Positions 46,422 through 54,467 of a stretch of 64,000 bases of DNA are shown here, in pieces (positions within the stretch are counted from its first letter, which is position 1; every line of letters begins with the position of its first letter). The DNA is from Pseudomonas sp. GM18 (GTDB lineage: Bacteria > Pseudomonadota > Gammaproteobacteria > Pseudomonadales > Pseudomonadaceae). The translations under genes were made by a program, and so were the position numbers. The stretch is from contig NZ_AKJT01000030.1 in assembly GCF_000282195.1 (NCBI RefSeq), positions 19,309-83,308 of the forward strand, given 5' to 3'. The notes under the pieces are model-generated. The model was not told where the DNA came from, did not search any database, and worked only from the letters and a program-made list of their open reading frames with translations.

Positions 46422-46792
46422 TCATTCGATGATCTTCGATAAGTAAGCGTTGTGTGGGGGGAACGATGGTCAATTGTAAATTCTATGGTGAGCTGCTTTC
46501 GGCCAATAGTTGCCGCAGATTATAAAAAGTATGGTCAGCCAAGAATCGCCCCCCGAACGTTACCTGCAAAACTGGGTGCGATTCATGCTGTACAGATAAA
46601 CAGCCCATGTATTTATCGAATCCAAATTACCGGTTCCTGCTAGACCGGTTGATAGCGATTTGATAGCTTCTGAAATATCCGAGGTCGAAAGGCCACGCGA
46701 AGTAAACAGATGGTGTCCCACCGGCGCCAATAGATTTCGGAAGGATACGATGAGCATCGCCTCCCGATGAGTATTCACAAGGCAGGCATGCA
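46422..46792. other. Island left edge, non-coding
   Basis: 371 bases with no believable gene. Composition shifts to higher AT about 46430. A loose promoter-like TTGATA with an A/T-rich box 17 bases on sits near 46649-46677, ahead of the ABC-3C operon. No tRNA, integrase or att repeat seen. Confidence 0.6.
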
Positions 46793-47707
46793 GTGATAAC
46801 TACACCCGTTGGCAAATTCACAGGTATAACTTGGGAAGCGCAGTGTCAGCTCGCATTTAAACTCAAGCATGGCGGCGACGGATATCAGCATATACCCGCC
46901 TCGCCTGGTGATTTTGGGATCGAGGGATACACGAAACACACCGGATATGCGTTTCAGTGTTACTGCCCAGACCGGCTCTATCATCAAGACGAGCTCTATG
47001 AGAAGCAGCGCACGAAGATCAACGACGATCTGAAAAAACTCAGAGATTATGCTGTTGATCTACAGAAAATTCTGGGCGGTACAAAAATCAAAAATTGGTG
47101 TTTTGTCACCCCCGAAATTAGCAGAAACAAGCTGCACTCCTATACCCAGACCAAACAGACAGAAGTCAGGGGGTGGAGCCTTCCACACCTCGATGAAAAT
47201 TTCACGATCCTGCTCCATGACCATGAGTTCTACATAAAAGAATTCAATCTGCTGCGGACTACAGAAGGTCTGCCTCCATGCCTGGGCTCGCCGACAGAGT
47301 CTTTGCCCAAAGTGAGCACTACTCCTGAGCCGTATGACGAGAATCTTGAAAGGAAGTGTCGCCTGCGAATGCCAGGGAGACCCGCCAAGAAAATTGAAGA
47401 TTTGATCAAGCTGACAACCAACAACTTCCTGGGTCACGACACATATTTTCAGTCCCTGTATGACCGATCGCCCCAAACGTATGTAAACGTCGCCCGAATA
47501 GTGAATACCTTTGAGCAAGACGTTTTGGAATGGGGACTGACGTCTGACGCAACACCGGAGGAACTCACCTCACTGGTGAGGGATAGGCTGATGGAATACC
47601 TGACCACTGATCGCCATCTCAACATAGACAAGTCCATGGCAAGTGATGTGGTGCGAAGGACTGTCGCGCGATGGCTTGCGATCTGCGAACTGGACTTCAA
47701 CGAGTAA
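46793..47707 (+). CDS. ABC-3C system nuclease-like component
   Basis: A 304-residue protein, first gene of a three-gene operon. The N-terminal 60 residues carry a restriction-endonuclease-like pattern: Glu15 in T-W-E-A-Q-C, Asp40 and Glu44 in P-G-D-F-G-I-E-G-Y, and A-F-Q-C-Y-C-P at 53-59 where Q-x-K is usual. The lysine is absent, so activity is unproven. A helical middle and a 120-residue C-terminal part follow. Starts at GTG with AGG six bases upstream. It precedes the middle-component gene by three bases. Confidence 0.7.
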   Translation: MITTPVGKFTGITWEAQCQLAFKLKHGGDGYQHIPASPGDFGIEGYTKHTGYAFQCYCPDRLYHQDELYEKQRTKINDDLKKLRDYAVDLQKILGGTKIKNWCFVTPEISRNKLHSYTQTKQTEVRGWSLPHLDENFTILLHDHEFYIKEFNLLRTTEGLPPCLGSPTESLPKVSTTPEPYDENLERKCRLRMPGRPAKKIEDLIKLTTNNFLGHDTYFQSLYDRSPQTYVNVARIVNTFEQDVLEWGLTSDATPEELTSLVRDRLMEYLTTDRHLNIDKSMASDVVRRTVARWLAICELDFNE

Positions 47708-47710
47708 ATC

Positions 47711-48154
47711 ATGGCTCAGCTCAAATTTATAAGGCGGCCGATTCCGGTACTCTCGGAGCTTCGCCCTCTCTACAAAATTTCCCAGGCGCTTCTGATTCTC
47801 CATCTGTCCGGACGTGGCGGCAGATCAAGCCTTCCAAAAATCCACCTGTTGAATTGGGCGCTCAAGACACCCGAGCGTACACGTTCACTAACAGTCGGTG
47901 CAGAGCAAGGTCAATTGCAGCTCCCAATCTGGGGGTTTGATCCTGCAATGGCAATTGCACTTAATCTTGCGTTCAGTGAATCATTGATAGCGCCCACCAC
48001 AACGGGATTTGAGCTCACTGCCTCCGGCAAATCTTATGTGGAACTGATACTTGCAGACGACTCCGTACTCAGCGAAGAAAAGGCTGCCTTGAAGTCGATC
48101 GGGAAGAAAATTACGGAAGACATGGTGAGTACCGTGTCCAAGGGATGGGAATAA
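47711..48154 (+). CDS. ABC-3C system middle component (winged-helix)
   Basis: A 147-residue protein matching the middle-component type of ABC-three-component conflict systems: a winged-helix core (P-V-L-S-E-L-R-P-L-Y-K-I-S-Q-A-L-L-I-L), a wing (F-E-L-T-A-S-G-K-S-Y-V-E), and a C-terminal helix E-K-A-A-L-K-S-I-G-K-K-I-T-E. It starts three bases after the nuclease-like stop. Its end carries the ribosome site of the ATPase gene. Confidence 0.75.
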   Translation: MAQLKFIRRPIPVLSELRPLYKISQALLILHLSGRGGRSSLPKIHLLNWALKTPERTRSLTVGAEQGQLQLPIWGFDPAMAIALNLAFSESLIAPTTTGFELTASGKSYVELILADDSVLSEEKAALKSIGKKITEDMVSTVSKGWE

Positions 48155-48156
48155 CG

Positions 48157-50277
48157 ATGTACGTCAAAGCAATCCATATCGACATTCAGACGGATAATGG
48201 GCCGTTTGGATTCTTTACAGAATTCAACCGCAACTTGAACATCATCCGTGGCCGAAACTCCGCCGGTAAAAGTACAATCGTTCACGCGATCATGTATGCC
48301 GTGGGTATGGAAGAGTTACTGGGTGCGCAGAATGAAAATGCACTGACCTATGCCTTGAAGGACTATCTAGAGCACGAGGGGCTTAAGCATCAGATCCAGA
48401 CCTCCAGAGTTACAATCGAAATCGAGAGCAATGGCAAGACCATCACCGCAAGACGCAGCGTTAGAGAAAACGGGCTCAGCACGAAGCTCGTACGGATCCA
48501 AGAGTGCTCAGGGCTGACTAAGGGTGAAACGGCCCCCACCCTCTACAAGTTCATTCATGACGCAAACAGCGCTCAGATCGAAGAGGGTTTTTTTAGATAC
48601 TTTGAGCAATTTCTCGGCCTGCAGTTGCCGCTCGTGCCGAGGACAAACAACAAACCAGCAAAGCTTTATTTACAGTACATCTTCGCCGCGATGGTGATCG
48701 AGCAGAAACGTGGATGGACTGACTACATTGCAAACCTTCCATATTTCGGCGTAAGAGATGCGCGCATCAAGATCGTCGACTTCTTGGTTGGCACAGACGT
48801 GTTCGATACAGATGCCAAACGCGACATATTGGATCAAGAATCCAAGCAAATTTATGATGAATGGCAAATTATTTACCGAACGCTTTTGGGTGAAACCCTC
48901 AAGCAGAGTTTCAAATTTTCCAATATCTCGAAAGCGCCCGTGCCAGATTTCAATGCTGAGCTAGTCAACTTCCACAAAACCTCTGAGGGTGTAACAGAGA
49001 GTATCTTGGAGTATAGGCAGCGCAAGATTAGTGAGCACCAAATTATTGGCTTGAAACTCTCTAGTCAGGGTGAAACGCCAACACAAGAAATCACTCAGGC
49101 AATTGAAAAGCACACCAATGAACTTGAGCGCTTTACAGTTGCTTATGAGACCTGCCTGGGTGATCTCGCCTTATTGCGCGTCAACCTAAACAGCAACAGA
49201 CTCAACACTCGACAGGCCAAAGATGAACTGACCAAAAACCACGCTGCACAGAAGCTGATCAAGTTCGGTGCATCGCTCAGCCTGTCAACAGCAAGCAACT
49301 CTTGTCCAGCCTGCCATCAATCTATTGGCAACTCTCTCGTAGACCTGCATGAGAGTACGCCGCACATGGATATCGACACCAACATAGACTACTTGTCTGC
49401 CCAGCTGCGAATGCTCGAAAGAGAAAAGGGTGGAATTGAACAGTCCATCAAAGAGTCTGAGGCGCTGAAGGACCAGCTGGCAAGAACACTGTCCGCTACA
49501 AAGTCTGCGCTTAGGGCACTACGATCCGACCTGAACTCCAACTCGTCTGTCTCCAAATCGGGGATCAGGCTGCAAGTGCAAATCGAGATGGAGCTTGAAG
49601 GGCTCACTAAGTTTGAAGAAAGCTCGGATCGGGCACTCGATGCTCTCGGCGCGCTGTCACAACGCTTCCTCGATAACCAAAAAGGTCGGGGGATGATGCC
49701 AAGCGATCACTACTCGCCCGCTGACCTAGCTAAGTATTCACTCTTCGAAAGAATGTTCCGCGCCAACATCAGTGCATTCGACTATCACAGCGCGGCAATC
49801 GAGGACATCGAGTTCAACAGGGAGAATCTCCTCCCGTACCTCGCCAAGATTGAACTCAGAGAGATCAATGGTCAAAGACAACCATTCAATTCCGCAGCCC
49901 TCGACTCCCCCACAGCTCCAAATATTAGAAGAAGCGATGACAGTCCCAAAGGCAAGGGCAACATTGCCCGGGAGTCCAGCGCCAGCGACTTTGTTCGCCT
50001 GATCTGGAGCTACCTGCTTTCCATTTACCAAACCTCCTCTCACCACACGGTCAATGGCAATCACTTGGGTTTCCTGTTGCTGGACGAGCCTGGGCAGCAC
50101 TCAATGGCTACCAAAAGCCAACAGGCGCTCTTCCAGCTTCTGTCGTCCGAGAAAGGGCTGCAAAGCATCGTGGCAGCCTCGTTTGATGACAGTGAGGCCA
50201 CTTACAGAGAGGCAACTTCTAACGTTGAGTTCAAGCTTATTCAGCTGGGGGACAAGTCGATTTTGCCGCTTAAGTGA
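48157..50277 (+). CDS. ABC-3C system ATPase (Rad50/SMC-like)
   Basis: A 706-residue ABC ATPase with split head. Walker A is G-R-N-S-A-G-K-S-T at residues 32-40. A long coiled coil runs from about 230 to 520, broken by a C-P-A-C zinc-hook at 383-386. The Walker B segment F-L-L-L-D-E-P has Asp643 and Glu644. The signature region (S-A-S-D-F-V-R-L near 608) is not the classic LSGGQ. I start at ATG 48157 because GGGA lies at the right distance; an in-frame ATG at 48145 does not have one. Likely DNA- or phage-sensing motor of the system. Confidence 0.85.
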   Translation: MYVKAIHIDIQTDNGPFGFFTEFNRNLNIIRGRNSAGKSTIVHAIMYAVGMEELLGAQNENALTYALKDYLEHEGLKHQIQTSRVTIEIESNGKTITARRSVRENGLSTKLVRIQECSGLTKGETAPTLYKFIHDANSAQIEEGFFRYFEQFLGLQLPLVPRTNNKPAKLYLQYIFAAMVIEQKRGWTDYIANLPYFGVRDARIKIVDFLVGTDVFDTDAKRDILDQESKQIYDEWQIIYRTLLGETLKQSFKFSNISKAPVPDFNAELVNFHKTSEGVTESILEYRQRKISEHQIIGLKLSSQGETPTQEITQAIEKHTNELERFTVAYETCLGDLALLRVNLNSNRLNTRQAKDELTKNHAAQKLIKFGASLSLSTASNSCPACHQSIGNSLVDLHESTPHMDIDTNIDYLSAQLRMLEREKGGIEQSIKESEALKDQLARTLSATKSALRALRSDLNSNSSVSKSGIRLQVQIEMELEGLTKFEESSDRALDALGALSQRFLDNQKGRGMMPSDHYSPADLAKYSLFERMFRANISAFDYHSAAIEDIEFNRENLLPYLAKIELREINGQRQPFNSAALDSPTAPNIRRSDDSPKGKGNIARESSASDFVRLIWSYLLSIYQTSSHHTVNGNHLGFLLLDEPGQHSMATKSQQALFQLLSSEKGLQSIVAASFDDSEATYREATSNVEFKLIQLGDKSILPLK

Positions 50278-50337
50278 GTCGCCTCTGGTTCCGTAGACAG
50301 GCGTGAGCGTCGGCTTTTGGTTATTTGCACACTATCA

Positions 50338-50398
50338 CCAGCGGCAGCTTTTGGCCGATTTCTGCCTGTCACCAAGGGCAGCTTCCGACCCAAAGCCG
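50338..50398. repeat. Interspersed repeat, copy 1
   Basis: Contains TTTTGGCCGATTTCTGCCTG then TCACCAAGGGCAGCTTCC. A diverged copy is at 53463-53519, and a weaker one at 51645-51700. Short repeats of this type occur widely in pseudomonads from memory. Confidence 0.55.
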
Positions 50399-50534
50399 CC
50401 TCTCGAGAGGGATAAAAAGGACAAAATTGACGAGAGGCGATGTATCACATGTGCGATTTTTCCGGGTAGATTCGTTAACAGCCAGTAATAGAAAATTGTG
50501 CTCACGAAAAAGCTTTCAGTGGCCATAAGAGGTC

Positions 50535-50563
50535 TTGCTGCACGATCGCTCATGCGATATAAA
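50535..50563 (+). promoter_or_regulatory. Sigma-70-type promoter before the tRNA-like sequence
   Basis: TTGCTG, 17 bases, then TATAAA. The predicted transcript would start near 50570, exactly where the tRNA-like sequence begins. Confidence 0.6.
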
Positions 50564-50569
50564 GACATC

Positions 50570-50643
50570 TGACCGGTAGCTTAGATAGGCAAAGCAACCG
50601 CTTGATAAGCGGAAGATCGTGGGAGCGAAACCCACTCGGTAAA
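50570..50643 (+). ncRNA. tRNA-Ile(GAT)-like sequence with damaged T-loop
   Basis: A 74-base sequence that folds like a tRNA: acceptor TGACCGG / TCGGTAA (one mismatch), D stem GCTT / AAGC, anticodon stem CCGC / GCGG with loop TTGATAA (GAT), five-base variable loop, and T-stem GTGGG / CCCAC. The T-loop reads AGCGAAA instead of TTCRANN and no CCA is encoded. It could be a tRNA relic, or a tRNA mimic made on purpose. It lies between the ABC-3C operon and the Ntn hydrolase gene. Confidence 0.6.
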
Positions 50644-50672
50644 GAATTTTAATCTAGAATTCTTTACCGAGT
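50634..50672. other. Perfect 15-bp hairpin overlapping the tRNA-like 3' end
   Basis: ACTCGGTAAAGAATT and AATTCTTTACCGAGT with a nine-base spacer. The left arm includes the 3' acceptor strand of the tRNA-like sequence, so the two folds compete. Weak T-run follows (GATTTTG). May end transcription on either strand. Confidence 0.75.
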
Positions 50673-50697
50673 CGATTTTGCATATAGTGTTAACGTT

Positions 50698-51516
50698 TTA
50701 CATTTTTGGCTTAGGCTGCCTTTGAGCGCCTTCCTTTCGAGTTCTTGTGACGGGATCACAAATCTCAAAAGATGAGTTGTAAAACTTAATATTGTTCAAA
50801 TTGCAGTTCTGATTCACAATAATTCCCGACAAATAAGTATTTTCAAAAGATACGTATCCCAAAGCCTTTCCGACACCCTTCCTCTGTAAAGTACTTAGCT
50901 GTGGCGCCCCCCCCGTACAAGCATCAGTACCGCTTGTAATAGCCTCGCAAAAGCTTGAGAACACCGCGCGACTTGTTCCTCCGACATCTGACTGCTCCCA
51001 CCAACTTTCAATATTTTTGATCACGCCAGTTCCACTTCCAAGGGCGACAATCAATTTAGGGTCACTTTGCTCGAATTTTTCTAAAGTCGGAATAAACTCT
51101 ATCTTGAAGCCATCGAACTTCGACCAAGTAAGTATGCTCACCTCGAACCTTGCCAAATTCCCTTCACCCAGCCTGACTCCATGAATAATTGTAAATGGTG
51201 AGGAGTGTGGCTCAGGATATGTTGAGTATATCTGCTCAATCACCTCAGCTATTTTAATGAATTTTTCTCTAGTTGAGTCTGACTTTTTATAAAGATATCC
51301 GGAGTCAATTAGAGAAATAACTTGGCCGAGCGCCTGTACGGGGAACAGAACATCACCACAGAAACCCAAAATTTCCGGCTCGGTATTCGAACTAAATACT
51401 TTTTTGCAGAAGTCCCAGCGCCTTCCATCGCCCCATGTAATGCGACTATCACTTGCAAAATACAGCGCGCTTGGCCCCACACTGTCAACTGCAACCCAAG
51501 CTATAAGAGATGTCAC
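50698..51516 (-). CDS. Stand-alone proteasome-like Ntn hydrolase
   Basis: A 272-residue protein of the N-terminal nucleophile fold, as in proteasome beta, HslV and Anbu. After removal of Met the chain begins T-S-L-I-A-W, so Thr2 is the candidate nucleophile. The A-S-D-S-R block (residues 21-25) and C-K-K-V-F (37-41) fit the proteasomal Asp17 and Lys33 positions; G-S-G-T-G-V and F-C-G-D-V also fit. No unfoldase is adjacent. GTG start with GGAGG four bases upstream. AT-rich composition like its neighbours. Confidence 0.75.
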   Translation of the reverse strand: MTSLIAWVAVDSVGPSALYFASDSRITWGDGRRWDFCKKVFSSNTEPEILGFCGDVLFPVQALGQVISLIDSGYLYKKSDSTREKFIKIAEVIEQIYSTYPEPHSSPFTIIHGVRLGEGNLARFEVSILTWSKFDGFKIEFIPTLEKFEQSDPKLIVALGSGTGVIKNIESWWEQSDVGGTSRAVFSSFCEAITSGTDACTGGAPQLSTLQRKGVGKALGYVSFENTYLSGIIVNQNCNLNNIKFYNSSFEICDPVTRTRKEGAQRQPKPKM

Positions 51517-51914
51517 AGTACCTCCATTAAAGCCTTAATATTAGATGATGGCTTAATAGTTTTTTGGTGTCTATATTGACAGTATCTGGGCGGCGTCCCA
51601 CTTGCTTTTTGACCCACCCCTTTTTCGTGGACCCGTAAAGTGGTTGCTTCTGGCTGGTTTCCGTCATTCATCACCGGCTGCTTTGTGGCAGTCAGCGACT
51701 CTGTAGTGACAGACCAATCTTGTCCTCCCTGAAGTGGTGGACAAGCCATGAAAACCATTGCAACCTACAGCTACTATCCCTGAAATAAGGGGCATTTGCA
51801 TCAAATCAGTGCTATTGCGAAATGCACTGATCGAGCTCACGAGCTTGAGGAGCCGAGGATTGCAGCCCGCTGAAATACTTAGGTGGCCTCAACCCCCACT
51901 CCGCGACGACGAGA
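51517..51914. other. 398-base spacer inside the island
   Basis: Contains the upstream region of the Ntn gene (TAATAT at about 51537-51542 on the minus strand is a possible -10 box) and a diverged repeat near 51645-51700. No gene seen. Confidence 0.55.
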
Positions 51915-53159
51915 TCAACCTGAAACGCTGGATATTTTTTCTACATAGGCTTCCAGCACCCTTTTGGCCAAGCTGTAGGAGTCCACATAAATCCTGTACA
52001 TCTCCCCTTGATCTACCTTGAGCGCTCCAGCATGAACTAGCTGTGATCTGTAGTTATAGAGATCATAAAAAAGCTCAGCGTCCTTCTTAGTCAGGAGAGC
52101 TTTTACAAGTGCCTTGCAGCTTTTACCGATCGACTGACTCCTCAACGACTCCAGTCCCGAACTCAGAGACTTTTTAACCTCATCACCAATGTCGGCCTCA
52201 CTCAGCTTTTCAGCTAGAAAATTCAAAGCATCAAGTTCAGCATCTGAACGGAGCGGCTTATCCGACAAGACCTCAATAGCAGTCATTGATAGAATGATTC
52301 TATTTATGAGCGAATCATCAAAAAGCGATGTGGTCAGGATTGCCGTAGCTGTTTCAATCTTCTTGAAAGTATCTTCAAAGACAAAAACATTCTGCAAACG
52401 ATCGTAATTCTTAGCAAAGGCACAGTTAAATTTTTCGATGTCGATTGCCGCCCTTTCTTGAGTTGCCTTGGTATCCCAACCTACAGAGTTTGCCAAAAAC
52501 GGTACGACGCCAAACTTGTCGCTCCAGTGAATCAACGGTATCTCAACATGGTCTTCATGGCGCTTGGTGTGCTGCTTGATAAAATCTTTCTCTAGTAATT
52601 TTTTAGTCTTTTCAAGTTCTGCTGCCGATGCCAAGTTATCAGGATAGGCAATGCCTATTCCTAATTCTGCGAAAGCCAGGATCAAAGCCTGCTCGACCTT
52701 TTTTGAAATCTGAGCAAGCTCACTCCACACCAAATTTTCTAAATTTTTCAGTCTGAGAATGTTGGCATCCTTCAACGATCCTCCAGAGTCGGATTCAATA
52801 ATGTATTTATCTAGGAAACTCACTGAGCACTGATCAATTCCGAGCGGTCTTGAAACTTGAAACCTAATATAAAAGCTCCATTTTTTTTGCTCGGACTGCA
52901 TTCTGCTAAAGTCATCATCTGCTGCATCCGCTAGTAAAGACGCCTCTTCTTCCATGAATTCACAGAAGAGTTCGGCGTCGTCTGGATCAAGCGTTTTAAG
53001 AAACGCGCCAAGCTCATCATTGAGTGCTTTCTTTGCTTGCGCAAGTGTCATCTCTTCGCTGTCAATTTTTTCCTTAAGCCATGCCGGTAGAATACTAGCT
53101 ATCTCGATCACATTCGATCTCTCAATCGGCTTAAGCAACTTAACGCCAAACAGTTTCAC
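51915..53159 (-). CDS. ApeA-type HEPN domain protein
   Basis: A 414-residue protein. The C-terminal domain has the HEPN ribonuclease motif R-x4-H as Arg371 and His376 (Y-N-Y-R-S-Q-L-V-H-A-G), the form seen in ApeA-like HEPN proteins. The N-terminal 200 residues are charged and helical with no named domain. I choose the GTG at 53159 because GGAGG stands seven bases before it; the frame runs on to 53231. HEPN proteins of this type cut RNA in antiviral defence. It is separated from the Ntn gene by 398 bases. Confidence 0.75.
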   Translation of the reverse strand: MKLFGVKLLKPIERSNVIEIASILPAWLKEKIDSEEMTLAQAKKALNDELGAFLKTLDPDDAELFCEFMEEEASLLADAADDDFSRMQSEQKKWSFYIRFQVSRPLGIDQCSVSFLDKYIIESDSGGSLKDANILRLKNLENLVWSELAQISKKVEQALILAFAELGIGIAYPDNLASAAELEKTKKLLEKDFIKQHTKRHEDHVEIPLIHWSDKFGVVPFLANSVGWDTKATQERAAIDIEKFNCAFAKNYDRLQNVFVFEDTFKKIETATAILTTSLFDDSLINRIILSMTAIEVLSDKPLRSDAELDALNFLAEKLSEADIGDEVKKSLSSGLESLRSQSIGKSCKALVKALLTKKDAELFYDLYNYRSQLVHAGALKVDQGEMYRIYVDSYSLAKRVLEAYVEKISSVSG

Positions 53160-53922
53160 TATGTGCCCTCCATGATTAGACCTTGAAAAAGATTTAAATA
53201 TAAAACAGCGAATTGTAGGTGTGCCTAACATCAGAACCTATTAAAACCGCCCATCACGAACCACTGAAAGTGCTGTTATGCAGCCAAGACTGTTTTCGTG
53301 AAGCTCCACCCAAGAGTCATCACTCCCGATAGCTTAGGTGTGGTTAGCTGACCATGTATCACGAGCGAACTGAGCGCTGGCGTCCTTGATGCGCTGGGTG
53401 GATCTACAGTTCGACAAGATATCCCAGCTAATCGCGAGAGTGAATTCAGTTGTGCTGACCTGAGTGACCGCTTCTGGCCTATTTCTGCCTGTCGCCACTG
53501 GCAGCTATAGGTCGAAACCGGCTAGCCCACAGTGGAAAAATCAAGCCAGGCTTCAGCGAAGCTTTCCGCTACGTTTGCCTTCTTTGAGCGAAATTTCCGG
53601 GCAAGGTCTTCGGAAGTTTCCTTCAAGTTGTGGCGGTTTTCGTGAACTGGTGCGCAGTGAGCTCGATCGGTAGGCTTTGGTGGTCACTGAATATCAGTGA
53701 GGGGGTGTAGGAACCCTTTAATAGCATCGGTAATGCGTTAGCAATCGAAGTCAGATTTGCGGCCGTCAATGTGCGTCCGTAATATCTGTCGCGGCGGCTA
53801 TGCGCGGGCACGCTTCGGCGTGGTCGAGTCTCCGATGCTCGGTATTCCTACCCCGCGTATAGCTGCCACCCAAGCCTGTAGGAAGGCTTTTGGCAGCTCC
53901 TATTTTCATCGGAAGGTCTCAA
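53160..53922. other. Island right edge, non-coding
   Basis: About 760 bases without a clear gene. Contains the repeat copy at 53463-53519 and, nearer the right end, a G/C-rich segment (53790-53915) that includes GGCTATGCGCGGGCACG, which I recall from upstream regions of DUF3077-type genes. No integrase or att site is visible. Confidence 0.55.
53463..53519. repeat. Interspersed repeat, copy 2
   Basis: GACCGCTTCTGGCCTATTTC then TGCCTGTCGCCACTGGCAGC, related to 50338-50398. Confidence 0.5.
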
Positions 53923-54246
53923 ATGCCAACACTTCATCCTGATCCACCCTACGAAAAACCAATTCCCCACCCCAAAAACCGCTTCATGGCGTTGACCAGC
54001 AATTGCACCGACATGCCCACCCTGTTTGTCGATACCCATGCACCGCTGGATATTCTGACCGAAGCCGCCAGCTACCGAATCCGCGCCGTCACCCAAGTGC
54101 TTGAGAACTTGTCCATGCGCGGTTCAGTCGAGTGCGATTCGATGATTCTCAGTGATTTTGCCTTGCTCTGTGCCATTCCGCTGCGCGATGGCTGTGATGT
54201 GCTGGATGTGATTGGGCGGCGGTTGCGGGCTCGGTCTTCGGAGTAG
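53923..54246 (+). CDS. DUF3077/DUF6124-like small protein
   Basis: A 107-residue protein with a Pro/His-rich N-terminus (M-P-T-L-H-P-D-P-P-Y-E-K-P-I-P-H-P) and a helical rest (L-D-I-L-T-E-A-A-S-Y-R-I-R-A-V-T-Q-V-L). Small proteins of this layout occur in many paralogues in fluorescent pseudomonads. Function unknown. The start is chosen for the GGAAGG site about 10 bases upstream. Confidence 0.7.
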   Translation: MPTLHPDPPYEKPIPHPKNRFMALTSNCTDMPTLFVDTHAPLDILTEAASYRIRAVTQVLENLSMRGSVECDSMILSDFALLCAIPLRDGCDVLDVIGRRLRARSSE

Positions 54247-54261
54247 CGTCTAGCGGCTTTT

Positions 54262-54373
54262 TGTGGCGAGGGGGCTTGCTCCCGCTTGAGTGCGGAGCAC
54301 TCATAAAATTGGCCATATGGCCGGATTTTTTGGGGCCGCTACGCAGCCCAGCGCGAGCAAGCTCGCTCGCCAC
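54262..54373. repeat. REP pair
   Basis: TGTGGCGAGGGGGCTTGCTC on the left and GAGCAAGCTCGCTCGCCACA on the right, in opposite orientation. Confidence 0.8.
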
Positions 54374-54423
54374 AGGGGACCGGGCAAGCCCCGTTGCCAC
54401 CGGGTTGGGGGCAGGGGAGCAAG

Positions 54424-54452
54424 ATCAAAAGATCGCAGCCTTCGGCAGCTCC
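54424..54452 (-). repeat. REP half-site
   Basis: On the minus strand GGAGCTGCCGAAGGCTGCGA then TCTTTT. Same family as the elements at 847-884 and 63898-63988. Confidence 0.8.
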
Positions 54453-54467
54453 GGGATGTACGGCAAA

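Larger units (their letters stand above)
50278..50697. other. 420-base non-coding stretch inside the island
   Basis: Holds the interspersed repeat (50338-50398), the promoter, the tRNA-like sequence and the hairpin listed separately. No protein-coding frame is credible. Confidence 0.7.

Noticed and set aside
46452..46643. Short plus-strand frame at the island edge
   Set aside because: No ribosome site and no family; treated as non-coding.
50303..50568. Small frames between the ABC-3C operon and the tRNA-like sequence
   Set aside because: They run through an interspersed repeat and a promoter-like region.
50634..50672. Classical Rho-independent terminator
   Set aside because: The stem is perfect but AT-rich and lacks a long T-run on either strand, so I list it only as a hairpin.
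46422..53922. Prophage or integrative element
   Set aside because: No integrase, recombinase, capsid or conjugation gene and no clear att repeats are visible.
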